Shown piece by piece: positions 23,263-31,898 of a stretch of 64,000 bases of DNA. A program made the position numbers and the translations under genes. The notes beneath the pieces were generated by a model that saw only the letters and a program-made list of their open reading frames with translations, had not been told where the DNA came from and made no database searches. Each line of letters opens with the position of its first letter. The first letter of the stretch is position 1. The stretch is from Microlunatus kandeliicorticis (GTDB lineage: Bacteria > Actinomycetota > Actinomycetes > Propionibacteriales > Propionibacteriaceae). The DNA is taken from positions 744,001 through 808,000 of the forward strand of contig NZ_JACGWT010000001.1 in assembly GCF_014137855.1 (NCBI RefSeq), written 5' to 3'.

Positions 23263-25536
23263 TCAGCGGGTGAGCAGCGCCACCGGGTAGGTCCCGAACA
23301 GCGCCGCGGCCTGCACCTCGCCGGTGTGCACGGTGCCGGTCAGCGCGTCGGTCCAGCGCCCCTCGGGCAGCGCGACCACGGTCTCGCGCCAGCCGCCGCG
23401 CTCGGCCAGCCGGTGCGAGAGCCGGGTGACCAGGGTGAGCGCGCCACCCCGGTCGAAGCCGAGCAGGTGGGCGGCCGAGGGGCCTGTCGCGGTCACCGGC
23501 CGGTAGCCGGCGAACAGCTCGGGCCGGTCGCGACGCAGCCGCAGCGCGGTCCGGGTGAGGTGCAGCTTGGCCGCCCCGTCGGCGTCGATCGCGGGCGCCT
23601 GGCCGGCGGAGCCGAGCAGGGCCCGGCGGGCGGCGAAGTCCACCGGCCGGCGGTTGTCCGGGTCGACCAGGCTGTCCTCCCAGAGCTCGGTGCCCTGGTA
23701 GACGTCGGGGACACCCGGAGCGGTCAGCTGCACCAGCTTCTGCCCGAGGCTGTTGGTCCGCGCGGCCCGGTCGAGGCCGCGGTGGAAGGTCTCCACCCGC
23801 TCCCGCAGCTCCGGCTCGGACCAGACCCGGTCGATCGCGGCGTGCACCGCGGACTCGAACTCCTCGTCGTTCTCCAGCCAGGTGGTGGCCAGGGCGGCCT
23901 CGCGCATCGCCTTCTCCGCGTAGGCGTGCATCCGCCCGGCCTCGATCAGCCCGACCCCGGCCACGGTCTGCCAGAGCAGGTAGGCGAAGGTCGGCTCGGG
24001 CAGCGGGACGTCGGCGATCATCGCGGCGACGAACTCGGCCCAGGCCTCGGGCTGCTCGCTGAGCACGGCCAGCCGCATCCGGACGTCCTCGCCGCGCTTG
24101 GTGTCGTGGGTGGACAGCGAGGTCATGGTCTGCGGCCAGACCTCCTGCCGGGTCTGCTGCGCGGTGTGGAAGTCCTCGGGCCGGACGCCGAACAGGCTCG
24201 GGTCGCCCCCGACCTCGTTGAGCGCGACGAACCGGTTGTAGCGGTAGAAGGCGGTGTCCTCGACGCCCTTGGCCATCGTCGCCCCGGTGAGCTGCTGGAA
24301 CCGGCGGGCCAGCTCGTCGGCCGGGTCGGTCAGCCGCGGGTAGAGCGCCCGGACGCTGTCGGCCAGCTGCGGGCGGCGCTCGAGCACCACCTCGAGCGCG
24401 TGGTCGAGGTGCTCGCGGCCCTCGGGCAGGTAGGAGCGGTAGACCTCGAAGGCGACCGCGGCGATCGCGATCACCTGGTCGGCGTCGGGGACGTCGGGGG
24501 CGAGGGCGGCCAGCCGGGAGATCTCGGCCCGGAGCAGCTCGCGGACCACCATCACCTTGCCGTCCCAGATGTGGTCGTCGAGCTCCTTGGTGTCGCCGGT
24601 GGTCATCCGGTAGAGGTTGGTGAGCAGCGCCTCGGCCTCGGTGTCGACGAACACCCCGGTGTACTCGCGCATGGCGTCGTAGCCGGTGGTGCCGGCCACC
24701 GGCCAGCTGGTCAGCAGCTGCTCGCCGGGCTCGAGGATCTTCTCGACGGTGATCCAGGCGCCGGGGGCCAGGGCGGCCAGCCGTTCCAGGTACTCCCCGG
24801 GGTCGACCAGACCGTCGGGGTGGTCGACCCGGAGCCCGGTGACGCCCTCGGCCACCCAGCGGGCGATCCGCTCGTGGGTGCCGCGGAACACCGCCTCGTC
24901 CTCGACCCGGAGCCCGGCCAGCGTCTCGACGGCGAAGAACCGCCGGTAGTTCAGCTCGCTGTTGCCCCGGTGGTAGTCGACCAGCTCGTAGTGCTGGGCG
25001 TCGTGGACCTGCTGCAGGGTGCGGCCCGGCTGGTCGCTGCCCGGGGCGAGCGGGAACCGGTGCTCGTAGTAGCGCAGCTCGCCGTCGGTGACCTCGAGCG
25101 CCGAGACGTCGTCGGCCGAACCCAGCACCGGGACCAGGATCCGCGGTCGGCTCCAGTCGATGTCGAACCAGTCGGCGTAGGCCGAGTCGCGGCCGTGGGT
25201 GAGGACGTCCCACCAGGCCGGGTTCTCGACCGGCTTGGAGATGCCGAGGTGGTTGGGGACGATGTCGGTGACCACGGCCAGCCCGTCGGCGCGCGCGGCC
25301 CGGAGCAGGGCGGCCAGGCCGGCCTCACCGCCGCGCTGCGGGTCCACCGTGCGCGGGTCGGTGGCGTCGTAGCCGTGGTCGGAGCCGGTGGTCGAGGTCA
25401 GCACCGGTGACAGGTAGACCGCCCCGACGCCGAGGTCGGCCAGGTAGCCGGTGAGCGCGGCGGCCTGGTCGAGGGTGAAGTCCGGCGTGATCTGCAGCCG
25501 GTAGGTGGCGGTGGGTGCGTTCGAGGTGGTCGACAC
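23263..25536 (-). CDS. treY: Malto-oligosyltrehalose synthase
   Basis: This 757-residue GH13 enzyme isomerises the reducing end of maltodextrins to a trehalosyl unit. It has LSPVLTSTTGSDHGYD near residue 45, VTDIVPNHLG near 90, and GLRVDHPDGL, which carries the nucleophile region near 225. DLGVGAVYLSPV and WPVAGTTGYD are typical of TreY. The usual partners treZ and treX are not next to it, so the trehalose pathway genes appear dispersed. It starts with GTG six bases after TAGGCT. Confidence 0.92.
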   Translation of the reverse strand: MSTTSNAPTATYRLQITPDFTLDQAAALTGYLADLGVGAVYLSPVLTSTTGSDHGYDATDPRTVDPQRGGEAGLAALLRAARADGLAVVTDIVPNHLGISKPVENPAWWDVLTHGRDSAYADWFDIDWSRPRILVPVLGSADDVSALEVTDGELRYYEHRFPLAPGSDQPGRTLQQVHDAQHYELVDYHRGNSELNYRRFFAVETLAGLRVEDEAVFRGTHERIARWVAEGVTGLRVDHPDGLVDPGEYLERLAALAPGAWITVEKILEPGEQLLTSWPVAGTTGYDAMREYTGVFVDTEAEALLTNLYRMTTGDTKELDDHIWDGKVMVVRELLRAEISRLAALAPDVPDADQVIAIAAVAFEVYRSYLPEGREHLDHALEVVLERRPQLADSVRALYPRLTDPADELARRFQQLTGATMAKGVEDTAFYRYNRFVALNEVGGDPSLFGVRPEDFHTAQQTRQEVWPQTMTSLSTHDTKRGEDVRMRLAVLSEQPEAWAEFVAAMIADVPLPEPTFAYLLWQTVAGVGLIEAGRMHAYAEKAMREAALATTWLENDEEFESAVHAAIDRVWSEPELRERVETFHRGLDRAARTNSLGQKLVQLTAPGVPDVYQGTELWEDSLVDPDNRRPVDFAARRALLGSAGQAPAIDADGAAKLHLTRTALRLRRDRPELFAGYRPVTATGPSAAHLLGFDRGGALTLVTRLSHRLAERGGWRETVVALPEGRWTDALTGTVHTGEVQAAALFGTYPVALLTR

Positions 25537-25542
25537 CTTCTG

Positions 25543-25548
25543 AGCCTA
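25543..25548 (-). promoter_or_regulatory. Leaderless -10 box, treY
   Basis: On the minus strand TAGGCT is followed by six bases and the GTG start at 25536. Confidence 0.6.
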
Positions 25549-25603
25549 GGGGTGACCGACGCTCCCGCCCGCGGCGGGGAGCGGGGCGGACACCCCGGCC
25601 GGC

Positions 25604-26422
25604 TCAGCCCGGGGCGGCCCGGCGGACGAACGTCCGGGTCGCCCGGTCGAACCGCGTCCCCGCGGTGCCGAACGCCCGCGCGATCGCTCCGGAGGCGATC
25701 AGCTCGGCCGGCGTCCCGCTGGTGGCGCGGCCGCCGTCGAGCAGCAGCACCCGGGCGTCGGTGCGGAGCGCCAGCTCCACCTCGTGGGTCGACATCAGCA
25801 CCGCGAGGCCGCGCTCGGCGGCCACCTCGGCCAGCAGCGCCAGCAGGTCGACCCGGGCACCGACGTCGAGGAAGGCGCTGGGCTCGTCGAGGACGAGCAG
25901 CCGCGGGTCCTGCACCAGGGCGCGGGCCAGCAGGATCCGCTGCCGCTGCCCGTCGGACAGCTCGGCGAGCCGTTCGCCGGCGATCTCCCGGGCGTCGAGC
26001 CGGTCGAGGGTCGACTCGACCAGCCCGCGCTCGGCGGCGTCGAGCCGGCCGTCGAGCAGGCCGTGGTGCGGGTGCCGGCCGAGCTCGACCACCTCGCGCC
26101 CGGTCAGCAGCCCGACGTCGACGCGCTCGGTGAGCAGCACCGCGGTCCGCCGGGCCCGGTCGCGGGGGGACATCGCCGCCAGGTCGTCCCCGTCGAGCCG
26201 CGCCCGGCCGCCCAGGGCGGGCTGGAGGGCGAGCACGGTGCGCAGCAGCGTCGACTTGCCCGCGCCGTTCGGCCCGATCACCGCGGTGACCAGACCGGGA
26301 GGGACGCCGGCCTCGACGTCGGCGACCACGGTCCGATGCGGCCGCGGCCGCCCAAGTCGGCGGTGCCCGACCGGGTAGCCGACGCTCAGCCGCTCCAGCC
26401 GCAGCCCCGCCTCGCCCCTCAC
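25604..26422 (-). CDS. btuD: Corrinoid-type ABC transporter, ATPase
   Basis: This 272-residue ATPase has Walker A IGPNGAGKSTLL near residue 48 and Walker B LLVLDEPSAFLDVG near 160. The signature reads LSDGQRQR instead of LSGGQ, as in several iron and B12 ATPases. The GTG at 26422 is 13 bases after the permease stop. It is the last gene of an SBP-permease-ATPase operon under a cobalamin riboswitch, so I infer vitamin B12 or a corrinoid as the substrate. The family alone would also allow ferric siderophores. Confidence 0.8.
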   Translation of the reverse strand: MRGEAGLRLERLSVGYPVGHRRLGRPRPHRTVVADVEAGVPPGLVTAVIGPNGAGKSTLLRTVLALQPALGGRARLDGDDLAAMSPRDRARRTAVLLTERVDVGLLTGREVVELGRHPHHGLLDGRLDAAERGLVESTLDRLDAREIAGERLAELSDGQRQRILLARALVQDPRLLVLDEPSAFLDVGARVDLLALLAEVAAERGLAVLMSTHEVELALRTDARVLLLDGGRATSGTPAELIASGAIARAFGTAGTRFDRATRTFVRRAAPG

Positions 26423-26435
26423 ACCGCCCCGCCCG

Positions 26436-27563
26436 TCACACCGCCCCCGCGGCGAGCCGTCGGGAGCGGAGCAGCACGGCGACCACCACCGGCGCACCGA
26501 TCAGCGCGGTGACCACGTTGACCGGGAGCACACCGTCGGCGCCGGGGAGCTGGGCGACCACCGCGCACAGGCTGGAGACGATCACCCCGGTGGCCACCGT
26601 GGCCGGCAGCAGCAGCCGGTGGTCGGAGCTGCCGAGCACCAGCCGGGCCAGGTGCGGGACGGCGATACCGAGGAAGCCGATCGGCCCGCAGTAGGCGGTG
26701 ACGACGCCGGCGGTCACCGCGGTGGCCAGCACCGCGACCGTGCGCACCACCCGGACCCGGACGCCCATCGAGGCGGCGTAGGACTCGCCGAGCAGCAGCG
26801 CGTTGAGGGGCCGGGTCAGCGCCGCGGCCAGCAGCAGCCCGAGCAGCACCAGCGGCGCCAGCACCGGCAGGTCGTCCTTGGTCACCCCGCTGTAGGAGCC
26901 GAGTCCCCAGAGCACGAACCGCTGCAGCCGGGTCGGGTCGGCGAAGGCGATCAGCAGCGAGGTCACCGCGCCGATGGCCGAGGACAGCATCACGCCGACG
27001 ATCAGCAGGGTGACCACCGAACGCACCCACCGCCCGAGCAGCAGCACCAGGGCGAGCACGGCGCCCGAGCCCACCGCGGCGGCGACGACCACCCCGATCC
27101 GGCCCGAGCCGCCGAGGTCGACGAAGGTGCCGGCCGCGGCCCCGGCCGCGGTGCCGCCGCCCAGGGTGACCACCGCGACGCCGAGGGTGGCCCCGGAGCT
27201 GACGCCGAGCACGTAGGGATCGGCCAGCGGGTTGGCGAACAGCGTCTGCATCAGCAGCCCGGCCGCGGCCAGGCCGGCCCCGGCGAGCGCCGCGGTGGCC
27301 ACCCGGGGCATCCGGATCTGGTCGAGCAGCACCGTCCAGCCCGGGTCACCGACCGGGGCGCCGACCAGGTAGCGCAGCACCGCGGGCAGCGGGATCGTCA
27401 CCGAGCCGACGGCCATCGCCACCGCGACGCAGAGCACCGCGACCACGGCCAGCACCGGGAGCGTGACCGCCGGACGGAGCCCGATCCGGTGCCGGGGGAG
27501 CGCCGCAGCGCGCCCCGCCGCGGGCCGGGAGCCGCCGCGCTCCGCGCTGCCGGTGACGACCAC
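26436..27563 (-). CDS. btuC: Corrinoid-type ABC transporter, FecCD permease
   Basis: This 375-residue permease of the FecCD/BtuC family has about ten helices. Family motifs are MPRVATAALAGAGLAAAGLLMQTLFANPLADPYVLGVSSGA (positions about 95-135) and CGPIGFLGIAVPHLAR near residue 300. It starts with GTG nine bases after the lipoprotein stop. The riboswitch upstream of the operon points to cobalamin uptake. Confidence 0.85.
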   Translation of the reverse strand: MVVTGSAERGGSRPAAGRAAALPRHRIGLRPAVTLPVLAVVAVLCVAVAMAVGSVTIPLPAVLRYLVGAPVGDPGWTVLLDQIRMPRVATAALAGAGLAAAGLLMQTLFANPLADPYVLGVSSGATLGVAVVTLGGGTAAGAAAGTFVDLGGSGRIGVVVAAAVGSGAVLALVLLLGRWVRSVVTLLIVGVMLSSAIGAVTSLLIAFADPTRLQRFVLWGLGSYSGVTKDDLPVLAPLVLLGLLLAAALTRPLNALLLGESYAASMGVRVRVVRTVAVLATAVTAGVVTAYCGPIGFLGIAVPHLARLVLGSSDHRLLLPATVATGVIVSSLCAVVAQLPGADGVLPVNVVTALIGAPVVVAVLLRSRRLAAGAV

Positions 27564-27572
27564 GACCGAGGC

Positions 27573-28802
27573 TCAGGAGAGCTTGCGGTAGAAGGTGAAC
27601 CGGTGGTCGGGCATCAGGTCCGGGTGCAGGATCGCGATCAGGTCGGCCTCGACCAGGTCGGGCCGCTGGACGCCGAGCTCGAAGTAGTTATTGCCGCCCG
27701 CGGCGTTGACCTGCAGGCTCGGCGACCAGACCTCGCCGGAGCTGAACGCGGTGAAGTCGGCGAACCGCGGCTCCTCCTTGAGCGCCTCGGCCTTGCTGGT
27801 CCAGTTCGCGGTGTTGATCCAGACCCGGGCCCGGCCCGAGCGGTCGAGCACCGTCTCGGTGGTGGCGCTGACGCTCCCGGCGGACTCGTTCGACTGCCAC
27901 GGCCAGTTGGCGCCGGCGTCGGTCAGCAGCTTGCCGGCGAAGCTGCCGCCGGCCGGCATCGACCAGGTGCCCTGGTAGGGCTGGCTGGTCAGCACGTCGA
28001 CCTTCTTCGCGTCGCGCGCCTTGGCCACCACCGCGTCGTAGGCGTCGGCGATCTGGTCGAACACGGTGGTGGCGCGCTGTTCGGTCCCGGTCAGTGCGGC
28101 GAAGTACTTGATCCACTCGGCGCGTCCCAGCGGGTCGGACTCGAGGAAGTCCGCGTCGGCGAGCACCGGGACACCGGCCTTCTCGATCGTCGCGTAGGAC
28201 GGGTCGTCGGTCCCGCCGGTGACCAGCACGTCGGGCTTGGCCGCGACCACCTTCTCGGCGTCGGTGGTGCCGCTGGCGGCGAACTCGGTCACCCCCGCCC
28301 CCTTCGTCCGGGCGATCACCTCGGGCTCGCTGATGTAGGCCTTGGACGCCACCCCGGTCAGCACCCCGAGCTGGCCGAGCTCGACGAGCGCGGGCAGCTG
28401 GGTGGTCGAGGCCGAGAACAGGCTCTTCACCGGGGTGGTGACCTCCGGCGCCTGGGCCAGCGCGCCGGTCAGCGCGGGCTTCGGGGCACCGCACTTGACG
28501 AGCACGTAGCTGACCGGGCCGCCGCCGACGGTCGGCTGCTCGACGGTGAGCACCTGGTAGCTCTTGTGGTAGCTCAGGGTGAAGTTGTCGGCGTGCTCGA
28601 TCGTCTGCTTGACCGGGTAGTAGTCGGTGTTCGGGTCGAAGTCGCGGATGCAGCCGTCGGCGCCGGTGCCGGCCGGGGTCGAGACGGGCGTGGCGGGGGC
28701 GGCGCCGGTGGTGGTGTCGGTGCCGCAGCCGGCTAGCGCGGTGGTCGCGGTCAGGGCGAGCGCGCCGAGCAGCACGAGCCCCCGGCGGGTGGTGCGGGTC
28801 AT
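27573..28802 (-). CDS. btuF: Corrinoid-type ABC transporter, binding lipoprotein
   Basis: This 409-residue lipoprotein has lipobox Cys26 (TTALAGC). After a linker of about 25 residues, a class III helical-backbone binding domain of about 300 residues carries the VAAKPDVLVTGGTDD segment. It is longer than E. coli BtuF and closer to siderophore/corrinoid binders of Gram-positive bacteria. A GAGGAG site lies before the ATG. It is first in the operon, right behind a cobalamin riboswitch, so cobalamin or another corrinoid is the inferred ligand. Confidence 0.82.
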   Translation of the reverse strand: MTRTTRRGLVLLGALALTATTALAGCGTDTTTGAAPATPVSTPAGTGADGCIRDFDPNTDYYPVKQTIEHADNFTLSYHKSYQVLTVEQPTVGGGPVSYVLVKCGAPKPALTGALAQAPEVTTPVKSLFSASTTQLPALVELGQLGVLTGVASKAYISEPEVIARTKGAGVTEFAASGTTDAEKVVAAKPDVLVTGGTDDPSYATIEKAGVPVLADADFLESDPLGRAEWIKYFAALTGTEQRATTVFDQIADAYDAVVAKARDAKKVDVLTSQPYQGTWSMPAGGSFAGKLLTDAGANWPWQSNESAGSVSATTETVLDRSGRARVWINTANWTSKAEALKEEPRFADFTAFSSGEVWSPSLQVNAAGGNNYFELGVQRPDLVEADLIAILHPDLMPDHRFTFYRKLS

Positions 28803-28846
28803 CTGGAGAGCTCCTCGCGGGCACGGCCCGCCGTCCGGGGATCTGC

Positions 28847-28872
28847 CCGGGGGACACCCTCCGTGCCCCCGG
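28847..28872 (-). promoter_or_regulatory. Riboswitch expression-platform hairpin
   Basis: A stem built from CCGGGGGCAC and GTG-T-CCCCCGG (one bulged base) lies between the aptamer and the lipoprotein start. It could act as the terminator or as part of a structure that hides the ribosome site. Confidence 0.45.
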
Positions 28873-28896
28873 ACGCACGGGTCGGCGACCCGCGCA

Positions 28897-29087
28897 CCGA
28901 CGGCAGGTTTTCGGACTCGCGGGCGACGGACGCCGGCCCGGACGTGCGGGCCGGTGGGTCCGGGCCTAGTGGGCGTCGCTTCCCGGGCGGACCGTCTCCG
29001 GTCCGGGTCCAGTGCGTCTGACGCCGGTCGTTCCCGCTCACCGCTGCGGGGCAGCTCCGGTCTCGCACCGGATTCCCTCCCCGTCGG
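28897..29087 (-). promoter_or_regulatory. Cobalamin (AdoCbl) riboswitch
   Basis: The minus strand carries hallmark B12 aptamer blocks in order: GGGAAtcCGGTGcGAgaCC, GCTGCCCCGCaGCGG, and GAGTCCGAAAACCTGCC. The closing helix P1 pairs CCGACGG (29081-29087) with CCGTCGG (28897-28903). It lies about 95 bases before the transporter operon. High cobalamin is expected to lower its expression. Confidence 0.93.
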
Positions 29088-29159
29088 CGGCGTCAGCCTA
29101 GCCCGCCGGGCCCTGCCCCGGCACGGTCGCTCAGCGCGGTGACTCAGCGCGGTCGCCGT

Positions 29160-29588
29160 TCAGAGGTGGGACAGGATGATCGCGCTCCGCGTCCGGGTGA
29201 CGCCGGGGTGGTTGCGGATCCGGCCGAGCACCTGCTCGAGGTGGCCGGCGTCGGAGCAGCGGACCAGCAGCACCCCGTCGGCGTCGCCGGTGACCGTGAA
29301 GGCGTCGACCACCTCGGGGATCGGCGCCACCATGGTCCGCATCTTCTCCGGCGGGATCCGGCCCTCGCAGTAGACCTCGACGAAGGCCTCGATGCTCCAG
29401 CCGAGCGCGGCGTGGTCGACGTCGGCGGTGAACCCGCGGATCACCCCGTCGCGGACCAGCCGGTCCACCCGGCGCTTGGTCGCCGCCACCGACAGGCCGA
29501 CGGTGTCACCGAGCGCGGCCAGGCTGCGTCGACCGTCCTCGACCAGCGACGCAATGATCTTGCGGTCGATGTCGTCGATGCGCAACAC
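29160..29588 (-). CDS. Lrp/AsnC-family transcriptional regulator
   Basis: This 142-residue regulator has an N-terminal winged helix (about residues 5-60: DDIDRKIIASLVEDGRRSLAALGDTVGLS) and a C-terminal RAM ligand-binding domain (about 65-140). The GTG at 29588 is preceded by GGAGG. It is divergent from the guanidino-hydrolase/rocD operon with 63 bases between starts, as Rv2324 is placed by Rv2323c-rocD in M. tuberculosis. It probably senses an amino acid such as arginine or ornithine and controls that operon. Confidence 0.87.
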   Translation of the reverse strand: MLRIDDIDRKIIASLVEDGRRSLAALGDTVGLSVAATKRRVDRLVRDGVIRGFTADVDHAALGWSIEAFVEVYCEGRIPPEKMRTMVAPIPEVVDAFTVTGDADGVLLVRCSDAGHLEQVLGRIRNHPGVTRTRSAIILSHL

Positions 29589-29639
29589 ACTGGCCTCCGC
29601 TTCGTCGTTTCCATCCTGTTCCTTGCTCCACCCTGATCC

Positions 29640-29645
29640 TAGGCT
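29640..29645 (+). promoter_or_regulatory. Leaderless -10 box, guanidino-hydrolase operon
   Basis: TAGGCT is followed by six bases and then the GTG at 29652. Confidence 0.6.
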
Positions 29646-29651
29646 TGCCCG

Positions 29652-30581
29652 GTGACCAGTGTTGTCGAGGCGGCCGTCGCCGCCCCGTCCCGCCGCGTGC
29701 GGACCCGGCACTTCCTGATGTGCCCGCCGCGCTACTTCGACGTGTCCTACGCGATCAACCCCTGGATGGACCCGAGCACCCCGGTGAGCCCGCAGCGCGC
29801 GCTCGGGCAGTGGACGATGCTGGTCGAGGAGTACGCCCGGTGCGGGCACCGGGTCGACCTGCTCGACCCGCAGCCCGGGCTGCCCGACATGGTCTTCGCG
29901 GCCAACGGCGCCACCGTGGTCGACGGTGCGGTGCTCGAGGCCCGGTTCGCCAACCCGCAGCGCACCGCCGAGGCCGGGTGGCACGCGGCCTGGTACCGCC
30001 GGCACGGCGACCGGCTGGGGCTGGCCGCGCCGCAGCCGGCCCACGCGGTCAACGAGGCCGAGGGCGACTTCGCCGTCCACCACGTCCCCGGTCGTCCGGG
30101 AGCCGGCGAGGGGGCGTCCGGACACACCCGGGTGCTGGCCGGCTGGGGGTTCCGGACCGAGCGGGCTGCGCACGAGGAGCTGGCCCGGGCCACCGGGGCC
30201 GAGGTGGTCGCGCTCGAGCTGGTCGACCCGCGCTTCTACCACCTCGACGTCGCGCTGACCGTGCTCGACGACGAGACCGGGCTGATCGCCTACCACCCGC
30301 CCGCGTTCGCCCCGCGCAGCCGCGACCTGCTGGCCCGGCTCTACCCGGACGCCGTGCTCGTGGGCGAGACCGACGCGCTGGCCTTCGGGCTGAACAGCGT
30401 CAGCGACGGCCGGAACGTCTTCGTCCCGGCCGGTGCCGAGGGGTTCCTGACCGAGCTCGCGGCGCGCGGCTTCACCCCCGTGCCGGTCGACCTGAGCGAG
30501 CTGGTCAAGGCGGGCGGCAGCGTCAAGTGCTGCACCCAGGAGATCCGCGGCCCGCGCGCCGCCGAGAGGAGCAGAGGATGA
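29652..30581 (+). CDS. Guanidino-group hydrolase (DDAH / arginine dihydrolase-like)
   Basis: This 309-residue protein has the amidinotransferase/guanidine-modifying fold. Family marks are MCPPRYFDVSYAINPWM near residue 24, DMVFAANGA near 79 (substrate acids), GEGDFAV-like EAEGDFAVHH near 137, FYHLDVALTVL near 197 (catalytic His) and the nucleophile cysteine in SVKCCTQE (Cys293). The family includes dimethylargininase and the arginine dihydrolases ArgZ/AgrE. Overlap with rocD by ATGA suggests that the product is ornithine, favouring arginine dihydrolase or a related step over methylarginine cleavage; this is inferred. Confidence 0.82.
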   Translation: MTSVVEAAVAAPSRRVRTRHFLMCPPRYFDVSYAINPWMDPSTPVSPQRALGQWTMLVEEYARCGHRVDLLDPQPGLPDMVFAANGATVVDGAVLEARFANPQRTAEAGWHAAWYRRHGDRLGLAAPQPAHAVNEAEGDFAVHHVPGRPGAGEGASGHTRVLAGWGFRTERAAHEELARATGAEVVALELVDPRFYHLDVALTVLDDETGLIAYHPPAFAPRSRDLLARLYPDAVLVGETDALAFGLNSVSDGRNVFVPAGAEGFLTELAARGFTPVPVDLSELVKAGGSVKCCTQEIRGPRAAERSRG

Positions 30582-31861
30582 CCGTCACCGACACCACCCG
30601 TGACACCGGAGCCGACACCGGGAGCGACACCGGCCGCGGGACGGTCCCGGGCGCGGCGACCCGGGCCCTGCTCGCGCAGAACGACGCCCACGTCGCGCAC
30701 AACTACCACCCGCTCGACGTGGTGATCGCGCACGCCGAGGGTGCCGTGGTCACCGATCTCGACGGCCGTGAGCACCTCGACTTCCTGGCCGGCTACTCGG
30801 CGACCAACTTCGGCCACCACCACCCGGTGCTGGTCGAGGCGGCCCGGGCCCAGCTCGACCGGGTCACGCTGACCAGTCGCGCGTTCCACCACGACCAGCT
30901 GGCCCCGTTCGCGGCCGGGCTGGCCGCGCTGGTCGGCAAGCAGACGGTGCTGCCGATGAACACCGGGGCCGAGGCGGTGGAGTCCGGGATCAAGGTGGCC
31001 CGCAAGTGGGGCTACGAGGTCAAGGGCGTCCCCGACGGACAGGCCGAGATCGTCGTGATGGCCGGCAACTTCCACGGCCGCACCACCACCGTCGTCGGGT
31101 TCTCCGACGACCCGGACGCCCGCGACGGGTTCGGCCCGTTCGCGCCCGGCTTCCGCACCGTGCCCTACGGCGACCTCGAGGCGCTGGCCGCGGCGATCAC
31201 CCCGCGGACGGTCGCGGTGCTGCTCGAACCGATCCAGGGCGAGGCCGGGGTGCTGATCCCGCCCGCCGGCTGGCTGCCCGGCGTGCGGGCGCTGTGCACC
31301 GCGCACGACGTGCTGCTGATCGCCGACGAGATCCAGTCCGGGCTCGGCCGCACCGGTCGGACGCTGGCCTGCGAGCACGAGGGCGTGGTCGCCGACCTCT
31401 ACCTGCTCGGCAAGGCGCTCGGCGGCGGGATCGTCCCGGTCTCGGCCGTGGTGGGTGACGCCGACGTGCTCGGCGTGCTGCGGCCGGGCACGCACGGCAG
31501 CACCTTCGGGGGGAACGCGCTGGCCAGCGCGGTCGGCCGCGCGGTGGTCGGGCTGCTGGCCACCGGCGACTACCAGCGTCGGGCCGCCGAGCTCGGCGCC
31601 CGGATGCGCGCGCGGCTCGACGCCCTGCTCGGCGAGGGTCTGGTCGGCGTCCGCAGCCGCGGCCTCTGGGCCGGGATCGACATCGACCCCGCCCTGGGCA
31701 CCGGACGTGAGGTCTGCCACCGGCTGGCCGACTACGGCGTGCTGGCCAAGGACACCCACGGGTCGACGCTGCGGTTCGCCCCGCCGATCGTGATCACCGA
31801 GAGTCAGCTCGACCACGGGCTCGACCAGCTCGAGCGGGTGCTCGCCGACCTCCGTCGCTGA
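30578..31861 (+). CDS. rocD: Ornithine aminotransferase
   Basis: This 427-residue PLP-dependent class III aminotransferase converts ornithine and 2-oxoglutarate to glutamate semialdehyde and glutamate. Lys279 in LLGKALGGGIVPVSA binds PLP; ADEIQSGLGRTG holds the cofactor aspartate. NTGAEAVESGIKVARKWGY is the typical ornithine aminotransferase segment. A Thr/Asp/Gly-rich tail of about 25 residues precedes the core. It starts within the stop of the hydrolase gene. Confidence 0.93.
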   Translation: MTVTDTTRDTGADTGSDTGRGTVPGAATRALLAQNDAHVAHNYHPLDVVIAHAEGAVVTDLDGREHLDFLAGYSATNFGHHHPVLVEAARAQLDRVTLTSRAFHHDQLAPFAAGLAALVGKQTVLPMNTGAEAVESGIKVARKWGYEVKGVPDGQAEIVVMAGNFHGRTTTVVGFSDDPDARDGFGPFAPGFRTVPYGDLEALAAAITPRTVAVLLEPIQGEAGVLIPPAGWLPGVRALCTAHDVLLIADEIQSGLGRTGRTLACEHEGVVADLYLLGKALGGGIVPVSAVVGDADVLGVLRPGTHGSTFGGNALASAVGRAVVGLLATGDYQRRAAELGARMRARLDALLGEGLVGVRSRGLWAGIDIDPALGTGREVCHRLADYGVLAKDTHGSTLRFAPPIVITESQLDHGLDQLERVLADLRR

Positions 31862-31898
31862 GGCCGGAACCCACCGGGCGTCGGACTTCGGGCGTGGG

